From contig NZ_AUHF01000007.1 of NCBI RefSeq assembly GCF_000423045.1, forward strand, positions 186,001 through 250,000: a DNA stretch of 64,000 bases, read 5' to 3'. Source of the stretch: Christiangramia portivictoriae DSM 23547. Its GTDB lineage: Bacteria > Bacteroidota > Bacteroidia > Flavobacteriales > Flavobacteriaceae. A model generated the notes under the pieces. The model made no database searches. It saw nothing but the letters and a program-made list of their open reading frames with translations, and was not told the origin of the DNA. The position numbers were made by a program, and so were the translations under genes. This document shows positions 45,001 to 52,759 of this stretch, one piece after another. Numbering within the stretch: position 1 is the first letter of the stretch; every line of letters begins with the position of its first letter.

Positions 45001-45530
45001 TTGGAGGAATTGTAATTAGCGGTTCAGCCTTTGTGATTATGATGACCATGATGGGAATTATCTCCCTTGCAGGTATTGTGGTGAATAATGGTGTGGTACT
45101 GCTCGATTATGCACAACTCCTTATAGACAGGAAAAAACTGCGGTTGGGAATACCAGAATCTGAATATTTATCACAGGATGAACTCTTGAAAACGATCATT
45201 CGATCTGGGAAAGCACGTTTAAGGCCTGTATTGTTAACGGCTATCACCACCATTCTTGGATTGATTCCACTGGCGATCGGGCTTAACCTGGACTTTTTCA
45301 GTTTGTTCAGTGAATTTGACGCCAACATTTACTTTGGGGGTGATAACGTGATATTCTGGGGTCCTTTAGCCTGGACGGTGATATACGGCTTGATTATAGC
45401 GACCTTCCTAACACTTATCATCGTACCTCTATTATTCTATATCGCGATACGAATTAAGATGTGGATACATTCCAAAAGAAGCTCTTCGGAAGTAACTGAA
45501 GAATCAAACAGAATCGAGACATCCAGCTAG
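42021..45530 (+). CDS. RND-family efflux transporter permease
   Basis: A 1169-residue proton-driven exporter with the RND plan: helix 1 near residues 20-37, a large porter loop, helices 2-6, a second loop and helices 8-12. It is about 120 residues longer than AcrB, with an extra insertion before the last helices (FSEFDANIYFGGDNVIFWG) and a polar tail. In helix 4 the motif reads GMLVDNGIVVVEN, so AcrB D407 is kept (D415) but D408 is Asn (N416). In helix 10, GIVVNNGVVLLDY has Asn (N1022) at the AcrB K940 place. The substrate is unknown. Confidence 0.95.
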   Translation: MAKEKNSLDKEFALSSWAIKNKTTIYVAMALILFFGISAYFSMPRESFPEVKETKIYISSVYPGNTAEDIEKLLTNPLEDKLKTVSNVVEITSTSQEDYSMIVVEFDEGISVELAKQKVKDEIDSETSGEDWPTFNGAKVEPNVFELSLSEEIPILNINISGDYPVMKLKEFGEYLQDEIENLPEIKKVDIRGAQDKEIEVAVDIYKMMASSVSFNDITSAISNGNMTMSAGNYVTSGQRRTIRILGEIQEPSELNNFVVKSEDGADVYLKDIADITFKEKEKTTYAREFGEQVVMLDVKKRSGKNMVAAAEQIELIVEKAKAEVFPTNLEVSITNDQSSKTIGQVDDLVNNIIFGIILVVTVLMFFLGFKNALFVGFAIPMSMFMSLMILNQLGYTMNTMILFGLIMGLGMLVDNGIVVVENVYRLMDEEGMSRVDAAKEGIGEIAFPIIISTATTVAAFIPLGLWPGLMGQFMIYFPITLSVVLGSSLVVAIFFNSVLVSQFMKTEDKNMPLKTIIRVSSIIAGIGLLIFLFGGQYAALGSLMIFTAIMIWIYRLFLRKMANKFQKSSLVKLENWYERRLTAAFKNKRPYWIVGATFLMLIIAFVGFGASLGSQRTKVEFFPDNKPNQIIVYIEYPEGTDIEKTNAITKEIEQRVYKVLNSDEYMDDGYNFLVESAVSQVGEGAGNPQTDGGSAAEMPHKGKITASMREYKYRRGKDSEVLRQKVQESLDGVYPGVLISVEKDQNGPPAGPPINIELEGEDYDQLIATAEQMREYINTKNIPAIDELKIDVNKDKPSMLVEVDREKAGELGVSAGQVGQQLRNSIFGTKAGVYKEGGEDYDIYVRFDEDSRYDNSALFNQTITFRNNKGQLREIPVSAVTTKSNKSGFSAIKHRDTRRVVTIYSVLSPGYTDAGAAVAQIQNEMRNFDGVPDEIKVDYTGQIEEQNKQQAFLVGAFFSGLGLIFLILIFQFNSISKPLIIMIAIFLSFIGVFGGIVISGSAFVIMMTMMGIISLAGIVVNNGVVLLDYAQLLIDRKKLRLGIPESEYLSQDELLKTIIRSGKARLRPVLLTAITTILGLIPLAIGLNLDFFSLFSEFDANIYFGGDNVIFWGPLAWTVIYGLIIATFLTLIIVPLLFYIAIRIKMWIHSKRSSSEVTEESNRIETSS

Positions 45531-45552
45531 ATATTTCGAGATCGTACCCAAC

Positions 45553-45582
45553 AAAAAACCCGAAGCAAATGCTTCGGGTTTC
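45553..45582. terminator. Bidirectional terminator after the efflux operon
   Basis: AAAAAACCCGAAGC / GCTTCGGGTTTCTT stem with AAAT loop between the RND gene and the convergent MORN-repeat gene. Confidence 0.88.
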
Positions 45583-45603
45583 TTATTATTTGTGATAAAA
45601 CGT

Positions 45604-45969
45604 TTACTCGTTGCTAACCAGTGAGCTTTCGCTTTTCCAGCTATTAACGCTAGCAATTACGCTATCTTTATAGTCCACTTCAGTAAGTTTATCTTCAGTC
45701 CAGAAGAACCATTTTCCATCTTTCTGGCCATTTTCGTAATTGGCGATGGCCGTCTTCTCACCGTCTTTATTGTAAGAAATCCATTCTCCGTGGAGTCTGC
45801 CGTCCTTGTACGTACCTTCCTGTTTAATATTTCCATCTTCATAATAAAATGTTCCTTTAATTAATTCACCCTGCTTCTCAAAAGCGGGTTTTGGATCATT
45901 ATCCTGCGCCATTACAACACTTCCTGTTGCCAGAATTGCTGCTACGAATATATTTTTCAAAGTCTTCAT
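45604..45969 (-). CDS. Secreted MORN/YwqK-repeat protein
   Basis: A 121-residue exported protein (signal peptide FVAAILATGSVVMAQ) with three YwqK/MORN-variant repeats: KGTFYYEDGNIKQEGTYKDG, LHGEWISYNKDGEKTAIANY and KDGKWFFWTEDKL. The family is often named a toxin-antitoxin 'YwqK antitoxin', but no toxin gene is nearby and the signal peptide argues against that. A TATATTTG -7 element lies on the reverse strand at 45998-46005, so transcription starts close to the ATG. Confidence 0.82.
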   Translation of the reverse strand: MKTLKNIFVAAILATGSVVMAQDNDPKPAFEKQGELIKGTFYYEDGNIKQEGTYKDGRLHGEWISYNKDGEKTAIANYENGQKDGKWFFWTEDKLTEVDYKDSVIASVNSWKSESSLVSNE

Positions 45970-46165
45970 GTCTCAATCGGTATTAACGTTTACATCACAA
46001 ATATACAAAAAGTTTACTTTATAGAAGCATTCAGGTAACATTGAGTTAACATTGAAATTATATTTAGTTGTCTTACAGCGGTTTATATCTTTATTCAAAG
46101 TTTACTTTTGGTAACATTTGATGAATTTTCATGCAGAAAAGGTTCAGTAAAACTGTTTAACTTCT

Positions 46166-46173
46166 TACTTTTG
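46166..46173 (+). promoter_or_regulatory. Probable -7 element for aspS
   Basis: TACTTTTG fits TAnnTTTG, about 27 nt before the aspS ATG. Confidence 0.5.
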
Positions 46174-46199
46174 TGCCCATTCAAAATTTATAAGAATTC

Positions 46200-47948
46200 A
46201 TGTACAGAAGTCATACCTGCGGCGAACTTAATGCCGGGCATATTGGAAATACTGTAACCCTTTCCGGTTGGGTGCAAAAAGTTAGGAATAAAGGTTTTAT
46301 GATTTGGGTAGATCTTCGTGATCGCTACGGTCTTACACAACTCATTTTTGATGAAGAGCGATCTTCCGCAGAACTTATGGATAAGGCAGGTAAACTGGCG
46401 AGGGAATTCGTCATCCAGGTGACCGGGGAAGTGATCGAGCGCGAAGCTAAAAATCCTAATATCCCAACGGGAGAAATAGAACTGCTGGTACAGGATTTTC
46501 AAATTTTGAATTCTTCCAAAACACCACCATTTACTATTGAAGATGAAACTGATGGTGGCGAAGATCTTAGAATGAAATACCGATACCTGGATATTCGTAG
46601 AAAACCAGTTCAGGATAAATTAATGTTTCGCCACCAGGTGGGAATGAAAGTAAGAAATTATCTTTCCAATGCTGGTTTTATAGAAGTGGAAACTCCATAT
46701 CTTATAAAATCCACTCCTGAAGGTGCCCGCGACTTTGTGGTACCTAGCCGAATGAACGAAGGTCAGTTCTACGCACTTCCACAATCTCCGCAAACTTTCA
46801 AGCAGTTGCTTATGGTAGGTGGAATGGATAAATATTTCCAGATCGTAAAATGTTTTCGTGATGAAGATCTAAGAGCAGATCGTCAACCTGAATTTACACA
46901 GATAGATTGCGAAATGGCATTTGTGGAACAGGAAGATATTCTGAACATTTTTGAAGGTTTGACCAGGCATTTACTGAAGGAAATTCGCAACGTAGAAGTG
47001 AACGAATTCCCAAGACTGACCTATGCAGACGCCATGCGTAAATACGGGAACGACAAGCCAGACATTCGCTTTGGGATGGAATTTGCCGAGCTGGATGATG
47101 TAACGAAGAACAAAGGTTTTAATGTCTTTGATCAGCAGGAATTAGTAGTAGGAATTGCCGTGCCGGGAGCCGCATCCTTTACCCGTAAAGAAATTGATAA
47201 ACTCATCTCTTGGGTGAAGCGACCTCAAATTGGGGCAACAGGCCTGGTTTGGGCCAAATACAATGAAGATGGTAGTTTAAAATCTTCAGTAGATAAATTT
47301 TACTCTCAGGAAGATCTAAAAGCCTGGGCTAAAGCTTCTTCAGCTAAACCTGGGGGTCTAATTCTGGTAATGGCTGGAGATGCTGATAAAACAAGAAGTC
47401 AGTTAAGTGCCTTGAGAATGCATCTTGGTAATGAAATGGGACTTAGAAAATCTGACGAATTTGCACCACTATGGGTAGTAGATTTCCCTCTTCTCGAGTG
47501 GGATGAGGAGACTGAAAGGTTCCATGCTATGCACCATCCATTTACAAGTCCGAAGAAAGAAGATTTCGCACTACTTGAAACAGACCCTGGGAAGGTTCGT
47601 GCCAACGCGTATGATCTTGTACTTAATGGAAATGAGATTGGTGGTGGTTCCATCAGGATCCACGATAAGGAAACACAATCGCAGATGTTCAAGTATCTTG
47701 GATTCACTCCGGAGGAAGCTGAAGAGCAATTCGGTTTTCTTATGGATGCCTTCCAGTATGGAGCACCTCCTCACGGAGGGATCGCTTTTGGTTTCGACCG
47801 ACTGGTAGCTATACTGGGCGGACAGGAAAGCATCAGAGATTATATTGCATTTCCAAAGAATAACTCTGGAAGAGATGTAATGATCGACGCTCCGGCGAAA
47901 CTCGACGAACAGCAACTTACAGATTTACACTTGCAGTTGAAATCATAA
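46200..47948 (+). CDS. aspS: Aspartyl-tRNA synthetase
   Basis: Charges tRNA-Asp. The 582 residues comprise the OB-fold anticodon domain ([20 protein letters not shown]), class-II motif 1 (around [18 protein letters not shown]), motif 2 ([22 protein letters not shown]), the bacterial GAD insertion domain, and motif 3 ([19 protein letters not shown]). Length is typical of bacterial AspRS. It is followed by a terminator just before the CLC gene. Confidence 0.98.
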   Translation: MYRSHTCGELNAGHIGNTVTLSGWVQKVRNKGFMIWVDLRDRYGLTQLIFDEERSSAELMDKAGKLAREFVIQVTGEVIEREAKNPNIPTGEIELLVQDFQILNSSKTPPFTIEDETDGGEDLRMKYRYLDIRRKPVQDKLMFRHQVGMKVRNYLSNAGFIEVETPYLIKSTPEGARDFVVPSRMNEGQFYALPQSPQTFKQLLMVGGMDKYFQIVKCFRDEDLRADRQPEFTQIDCEMAFVEQEDILNIFEGLTRHLLKEIRNVEVNEFPRLTYADAMRKYGNDKPDIRFGMEFAELDDVTKNKGFNVFDQQELVVGIAVPGAASFTRKEIDKLISWVKRPQIGATGLVWAKYNEDGSLKSSVDKFYSQEDLKAWAKASSAKPGGLILVMAGDADKTRSQLSALRMHLGNEMGLRKSDEFAPLWVVDFPLLEWDEETERFHAMHHPFTSPKKEDFALLETDPGKVRANAYDLVLNGNEIGGGSIRIHDKETQSQMFKYLGFTPEEAEEQFGFLMDAFQYGAPPHGGIAFGFDRLVAILGGQESIRDYIAFPKNNSGRDVMIDAPAKLDEQQLTDLHLQLKS

Positions 47949-47955
47949 AAATTTA

Positions 47956-47980
47956 ATCCCGCTTATTGCGGGATTTTTTA
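47956..47980 (+). terminator. Terminator of aspS
   Basis: AATCCCGC / GCGGGATT stem with a T-run, 8 nt after the aspS stop. A longer TTG-started frame for the next gene would begin inside it, which argues against that start. Confidence 0.85.
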
Positions 47981-48004
47981 TCTTCATCCGGTAATTCACT
48001 AGCG

Positions 48005-49795
48005 GTGGCAAATATTAGCAAAACCTTATTGCACAGGTTTCTAACCTGGAAATCCAAGAATCTTTCTCATCGACAGTTCCTCATGTTCCTGAGCGCGGTC
48101 ATAGGATTTGTTGCAGGAATTTTTGCGGTGATGATCAAAAACCTCACGCATCTTATTCAAAGTTTGCTGGAAGGTGAATTTGTTGCCAATTATCACGATG
48201 CTTTTTATTTTATTTTTCCGGTACTGGGTCTTTTGATCGTATACCTCATCATAAAGTTCATACTGCGGCAGAAGGTTGGCCATGGAATTCCAACGACTTT
48301 ATATGCTATTTCCCGAAAAAAGGGAATCATGAAAAGATTCCAGATGTATGCCTCTCTCATCACTGCACCAATTACGGTTGGTTTTGGAGGATCGGTTGGA
48401 CTGGAAGGTCCAACAGTAGCCACAGGAGCATCTCTTGGTTCCAATATTTCGCGTATATTTTTAATGAACCAGGCTTCCCGAACCTTGCTGATTGGATGTG
48501 CCGCAGCTGGTGCAATGTCCAGCATATTCAAAGCTCCCATCGCCGCGATTATTTTCGCTGTGGAAGTATTTAGCCTGGATCTAACGCTGGCATCCCTTCT
48601 ACCACTACTCATCGCTTCGGTATCTGCTATACTTACCTCCTATTTTTTCTTCGGAAGCCAGATTATTTTACCTTTTACTTTAGAAGATCAATTTACAATT
48701 TCTGAAGTGCCTTATTATATGGTACTAGGCGTGGTAGCAGCAGCATTTTCAGTTTATTTTTCAAAAATTTATTTTGGCACCACCAAATTGCTGGCAAAAA
48801 TATCCTCACCCTTCGTGCGGCTTATATTTGCCGGTTTAGGGCTGGGAGTTCTTATTTATTTTATACCTCCATTATATGGTGAAGGCTATAATGTAATTAA
48901 CAACCTGTTACAGGAAAATTATCTTGAAGCCCTGGGTACAAATTTATTTAATGCCTACCTAGAAAATATCTGGGTCGTGGTGATTTTACTGGCAGGACTA
49001 GTTATTTTTAAGATCATCGCTTCGGCATTGACCTTTAGTGCCGGCGGTGTTGGAGGGATCTTTGCACCGGTTATGTTTATGGGAAGTGCGATGGGACATT
49101 GCTTTGCATTAGTCGTGAACAATCTCGGGATATTTGAAAATAAGATCTCTGTAAGTAATTTTACGCTGGTAGGAATGGCCGGACTCATGGCTGGAGTATT
49201 ACACGCTCCTCTTACTGCTATTTTCCTTATTGCTGAACTTACTCATGGCTACGAACTGTTTATACCACTCATGATTACGGGGGCGATTTCTTATTTGATC
49301 ACCACTAAGTTCGAACCTCACTCTGTATATACGATGGAGCTGGCAAGACGTGGTGATTTGTTAACCCATGATAAAGACCAGACTGTGCTAACCCTGATGA
49401 ATATTAGCCGTGTAGTGGAAAAGAATTTTATCGCCCTGGAAATTGACATGAACCTGGGAGATGTGATTCACAATGGGGTGATGAAGTCCTCTCGAAATAT
49501 TTTCCCGGTCATTGATGAAAATCAAAATTTTATGGGTATCATATTGCTGGATGATATACGGTCTATCATGTTCAATGAAAAATTATACAATGAAGTCAAG
49601 GTACAGGAAATTATGCAGCAGGCTCCGGAAATTATTGACCTTGAAAACGACCGTATGAAGGTAATCATGCGTAAATTTCAGGAAAGTAATGCCTGGAATT
49701 TACCTGTGGTAAGGGAAGGAAAATATATTGGATTCATTTCCAAATCAAAATTGTTGACAGCCTACAGGCAGAAATTAATTGAAGTTACAGTATAG
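48005..49795 (+). CDS. CLC-type chloride channel/antiporter with CBS domains
   Basis: A 596-residue protein: an N-terminal membrane part with the CLC fold and a C-terminal cytosolic pair of CBS domains (about 450-596; VIHNGVMKSSRNIFPV and VQEIMQQAPEIIDLE). Selectivity motifs are recognisable: SVGLEGPTVATGA carries the gating glutamate (usually GREGP), and GGVGGIFAPVMFMG matches GxFxP. CBS domains often sense nucleotides. I use GTG at 48005, because the open frame further upstream begins in the aspS terminator. The next gene starts 1 nt after the stop. Confidence 0.92.
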   Translation: MANISKTLLHRFLTWKSKNLSHRQFLMFLSAVIGFVAGIFAVMIKNLTHLIQSLLEGEFVANYHDAFYFIFPVLGLLIVYLIIKFILRQKVGHGIPTTLYAISRKKGIMKRFQMYASLITAPITVGFGGSVGLEGPTVATGASLGSNISRIFLMNQASRTLLIGCAAAGAMSSIFKAPIAAIIFAVEVFSLDLTLASLLPLLIASVSAILTSYFFFGSQIILPFTLEDQFTISEVPYYMVLGVVAAAFSVYFSKIYFGTTKLLAKISSPFVRLIFAGLGLGVLIYFIPPLYGEGYNVINNLLQENYLEALGTNLFNAYLENIWVVVILLAGLVIFKIIASALTFSAGGVGGIFAPVMFMGSAMGHCFALVVNNLGIFENKISVSNFTLVGMAGLMAGVLHAPLTAIFLIAELTHGYELFIPLMITGAISYLITTKFEPHSVYTMELARRGDLLTHDKDQTVLTLMNISRVVEKNFIALEIDMNLGDVIHNGVMKSSRNIFPVIDENQNFMGIILLDDIRSIMFNEKLYNEVKVQEIMQQAPEIIDLENDRMKVIMRKFQESNAWNLPVVREGKYIGFISKSKLLTAYRQKLIEVTV

Positions 49796-49796
49796 T

Positions 49797-50042
49797 ATGA
49801 AGATATTTTTGAGAATTCTGGTGATCGCTATTATCATCGCCATTGGTGTAGGGTTCTATTACAGGCTTACAGATGATACGCTTACCGGTGACAGGATCAT
49901 TGGAATTGCGGTGCTGGCAAGTGCTTTTATACTAATGCCCATATTTTTGGTGGTGCGTTGGCGGGGAAAAAAACTGGAAGACTATACCTTATCAGAAAAA
50001 AACATGAAGAAAATGAGGGATAAGGGAATTGACAGGCTCTAA
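49797..50042 (+). CDS. Small membrane protein downstream of the CLC gene
   Basis: An 81-residue protein with two helices (FLRILVIAIIIAIGVGFYY and IIGIAVLASAFILMPIFLVV), a basic cytosolic tail (WRGKKLEDYTLSEKNMKKMRDKG), and its ATG one base after the CLC stop, hence coupled to it. Similar short proteins occur across Flavobacteria; function unknown. The longer frame beginning inside the CLC end is less likely. Confidence 0.75.
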   Translation: MKIFLRILVIAIIIAIGVGFYYRLTDDTLTGDRIIGIAVLASAFILMPIFLVVRWRGKKLEDYTLSEKNMKKMRDKGIDRL

Positions 50043-50129
50043 AAGTTACAATATTCCCAAAAAATTCTGATTTCCAGTAGATTCTAAAAATTTTACTGTT
50101 ATGTTTGTTCTTTATTAATTATCATTATT

Positions 50130-50324
50130 ATGCAAGGCACAGTAAAATTTTTCAATGAATCTAAAGGTTACGGGTTCATTACAAACGACGACACCAAAAG
50201 AGACATTTTCGTACACATTACCGGTTTGAATGGGGAAACTATTCAGGAAGGTGATCGAGTAGAATACGAAGAAACTGAAGGAAAAAAAGGAGTGAATGCT
50301 ACAGATGTACGCATCCTTGAGTAA
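50130..50324 (+). CDS. cspA: Cold-shock protein (CspA family)
   Basis: A 64-residue nucleic-acid chaperone. RNP1 (KGYGFI) and RNP2 (DIFVHI) are both present, as is the typical start MQGTVKFFNESKGYG. The sequence binds single-stranded RNA and DNA and prevents secondary structure. A leader of nearly 90 nt separates it from the preceding gene; whether it is cold-inducible cannot be told. Confidence 0.95.
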   Translation: MQGTVKFFNESKGYGFITNDDTKRDIFVHITGLNGETIQEGDRVEYEETEGKKGVNATDVRILE

Positions 50325-50346
50325 TTAGTTTTCCTGATTAAAAATT

Positions 50347-50372
50347 AAAAAGCCGCTATAAAGCGGCTTTTG
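50347..50372. terminator. Bidirectional terminator between the cold-shock and dehydrogenase genes
   Basis: AAAAAGCCGCT / AGCGGCTTTT stem, loop ATAA, lying between convergent genes. Confidence 0.9.
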
Positions 50373-50376
50373 TTAT

Positions 50377-51336
50377 TTAATGGGCTTGCTCTGTAATTTG
50401 TCCTACACCTTTAAGCATGGTTTCGGTCATTTTATCCAGATCGAAATCATGATCCCAACCCCAATCCTTTCTTGCTGCTGAATCATCTATGCTGGACGGC
50501 CAGGATGCTGCTATAGCCTGTCTGAAATCCGGATCATAAGACATTTTAAAATCTGGCAAATGTTTCTTAATGTTCGCCGCAAGAACTTCGGGAGTAAAAC
50601 TTATCGCTGATAGATTGTAAGAAGATCTAACTTTAATAGCTTCCGAAGGTGCCTGCATGATTTCCACTGTGGCTTTGATCGCATCATCCATATACATCAT
50701 TGGTAATGCTGCATCTTTGTCCAGAAAACTGGTATATGCATTTTTCTTTAGAGCCTCATGGAAGATCTCGATCGCATAATCTGTAGTGCCTCCGCCAGGG
50801 AGCGTCTTGTAGCTTATGATACCCGGATACCTGATGCTTCTAACGTCCACACCAAATTTATTATGATAATACTCACACCAGCGCTCACCGGTTTGCTTGC
50901 TAATCCCATAAACCGTGGTTGGCTCCATCGCTGTGGTTTGTGGAGTATGATCCTTAGGAGTTGTAGGCCCAAACACAGCAATACTGGAAGGCCAGAAGAT
51001 TTTATTGATCAAACCTTCCTTGGCCATGTCCAGAATATGAAAAAGTGAATTCATATTTAGGTCCCAGGCTTTCATCGGGGCTTTTTCTGCAGTTGCACTC
51101 AGCATCGCAGCCATCAGGTAAACTTCTTTAATCTGATAAGTCTCTATAATCTGTCTTATATGAACCTCATCGGTAGCATTCAGGATCTCGAATGGACCTG
51201 ACCGCATCAACTCATCTGCTCCTTCACGAATATCACTGGCTACAACCTGTTCATTGCCATGGATCTCTCTCAATTTCAGCGTAAGTTCGGTTCCAATCTG
51301 TCCGCAAGCACCGATAATCAATATCTTTTCGGCCAT
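50377..51336 (-). CDS. L-threonine 3-dehydrogenase, short-chain (GalE-like) type
   Basis: A 319-residue NAD-dependent enzyme of the extended short-chain family. The dinucleotide motif is ILIIGACGQIGTELT; the catalytic residues sit in WPSSIAVFGPTTP and YGISKQTGERWCEYY (YxxxK). The typical threonine-dehydrogenase stretches MYMDDAIKATVEIMQAP and YNLSAISFTPEVLA follow. It oxidises threonine to 2-amino-3-oxobutyrate, feeding glycine formation. The assignment to threonine over UDP-sugars rests on the whole-length pattern. Confidence 0.9.
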   Translation of the reverse strand: MAEKILIIGACGQIGTELTLKLREIHGNEQVVASDIREGADELMRSGPFEILNATDEVHIRQIIETYQIKEVYLMAAMLSATAEKAPMKAWDLNMNSLFHILDMAKEGLINKIFWPSSIAVFGPTTPKDHTPQTTAMEPTTVYGISKQTGERWCEYYHNKFGVDVRSIRYPGIISYKTLPGGGTTDYAIEIFHEALKKNAYTSFLDKDAALPMMYMDDAIKATVEIMQAPSEAIKVRSSYNLSAISFTPEVLAANIKKHLPDFKMSYDPDFRQAIAASWPSSIDDSAARKDWGWDHDFDLDKMTETMLKGVGQITEQAH

Positions 51337-51460
51337 AAATTAAATTTTGTGCAAATATATTTAATTATACAGAGGATTTCGTAATCTTAGCTTTTTCTTG
51401 ATGCTATCCACTATGGATCCTGTAATCTAAAATCTGTTACTGCATTCGTAGAATTATGGA

Positions 51461-51468
51461 TAACTTTG
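51461..51468 (+). promoter_or_regulatory. Probable -7 element for the lipoprotein gene at 51487
   Basis: TAACTTTG fits TAnnTTTG, 18 nt before the ATG. Confidence 0.5.
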
Positions 51469-51486
51469 TGCATTCAACTTTTACTT

Positions 51487-52065
51487 ATGAAGTTCCCACT
51501 ATTCATGCTAATTCTTCTATGCCTCGCTTCCTGTAAGTCTGAAGCAGAAGATGTTCAAAATACCAATGATGCTAAGGATACTATTTCCTTCGACAAAAAG
51601 ATCGCGATAGATACCCGGGGTTTTGACCTGGAGCCGCAGGCAAAAAAATATGCCTCAAACTGGCTGGAGTTTATCACAGCGCAAAATGAAGTACGTAAAC
51701 TGGAAAATACTACCACTCGAAAAGTGATGGACAATGCCACGGCAATTTCCCAGATCATGAATTCACTAAGTATTTCCCTTCCCGATAGTCTTCGCGCGGT
51801 GCCCGTGGAAGCCAGACTGAATGTTTTAAAAACAAAAGCTAGTTTACTGGAGCAATACGCTAAAAAGCAACAGCCCGATGCACAAGCTGTAAATCGTACC
51901 ACGCAGGAGATTTACCTGGAATTTAATAATCTCAAACTTCAGATGAATGAATTATTTCTGAAAACTCTGGAGGATTTTGAAAAAGAGCTGGACGAGTTTG
52001 AAAGGATGGAGAGGGAAATGGATTCCATATCCACTGAAGATACTGTTGAAAATATAGTATCTTAA
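51487..52065 (+). CDS. Coiled-coil lipoprotein
   Basis: A 192-residue lipoprotein (lipobox LCLASCKSE) followed by an acidic, helical region with heptad-like spacing (WLEFITAQNEVRKLENTT and LNVLKTKASLLEQYAKKQ) and an acidic tail (EDFEKELDEFERMEREMDS). Not recognised as a named family. The ATG at 51487 is the natural start of the signal peptide. An SnoaL-like gene follows 16 nt later. Confidence 0.72.
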   Translation: MKFPLFMLILLCLASCKSEAEDVQNTNDAKDTISFDKKIAIDTRGFDLEPQAKKYASNWLEFITAQNEVRKLENTTTRKVMDNATAISQIMNSLSISLPDSLRAVPVEARLNVLKTKASLLEQYAKKQQPDAQAVNRTTQEIYLEFNNLKLQMNELFLKTLEDFEKELDEFERMEREMDSISTEDTVENIVS

Positions 52066-52081
52066 AACAAATATTCGACCA

Positions 52082-52612
52082 ATGAAAAATTCAGCTTTAA
52101 AAATTCTATTTGTTATCGCATTTCTCACCATGTTGCCATCCCATGCTCAGGTAAAAGATTCAGAAAAAAATAAAACAGCGATCAGGGAAAGAATTGATGA
52201 AACGCTGGACAGCTGGCACCTCGCCGCTTCTAATACTGAATTTGATAAATACTTTGGTCTCATGACCAGTGATGCTGTATTTATTGGAACCGATGCAACA
52301 GAGAACTGGACGGCAGAAGAGTTTAAAAAGTTTGCCAGGCCATATTTCGATGCCGGGAAGGCATGGAATTTCACTTCGCTCGAAAGATATATATATGTGC
52401 ACCAGAACTCGAAGATTGCCTGGTTCGATGAACTGCTGGACACCCAGATGGGCATATGCCGTGGATCTGGAGTAGTTGCGAAAGAAAATGGCACCTGGAA
52501 GATCCATCACTACGTACTTTCCATCGCTGTGCCCAATGAAAATGTAGAAGAACTCACCAGTTTAAAATCTGAATTCGATAAAAACCTTATTTCAGAACTA
52601 AAAAATAAGTAG
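52082..52612 (+). CDS. Exported SnoaL-like (NTF2 fold) protein
   Basis: A 176-residue protein with a signal peptide (ILFVIAFLTMLPSHAQ) and a NTF2/SnoaL-like domain: WHLAASNTEFDKYFGLMTSD, FIGTDATENWTAEEFKKFA and GVVAKENGTWKIHHYVLS. Such domains act as small hydrolases, isomerases or binding modules; no catalytic residues can be fixed here. The gene follows the coiled-coil lipoprotein closely and may share its transcript. Confidence 0.8.
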   Translation: MKNSALKILFVIAFLTMLPSHAQVKDSEKNKTAIRERIDETLDSWHLAASNTEFDKYFGLMTSDAVFIGTDATENWTAEEFKKFARPYFDAGKAWNFTSLERYIYVHQNSKIAWFDELLDTQMGICRGSGVVAKENGTWKIHHYVLSIAVPNENVEELTSLKSEFDKNLISELKNK

Positions 52613-52759
52613 ATCCCAGTCAGTCAAGACAAGATCACTATCACAAGCTTAATTGTTAATTTTCAGCTGATTGTTCTCGATTCAGCAGGGCGCGATTATG
52701 GATTATTTTGAGTGTTTTGCTACATTAGCCCTATTATTTTATAATTCTTAATTAAAACG

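Noticed and set aside
45604-45969. Toxin-antitoxin module
   Set aside because: The YwqK family name suggests an antitoxin, but the protein has a signal peptide and no toxin gene is adjacent.
47966-48004. TTG-started extension of the CLC gene
   Set aside because: It begins inside the aspS terminator hairpin and adds no transmembrane or conserved residues; GTG at 48005 is preferred.
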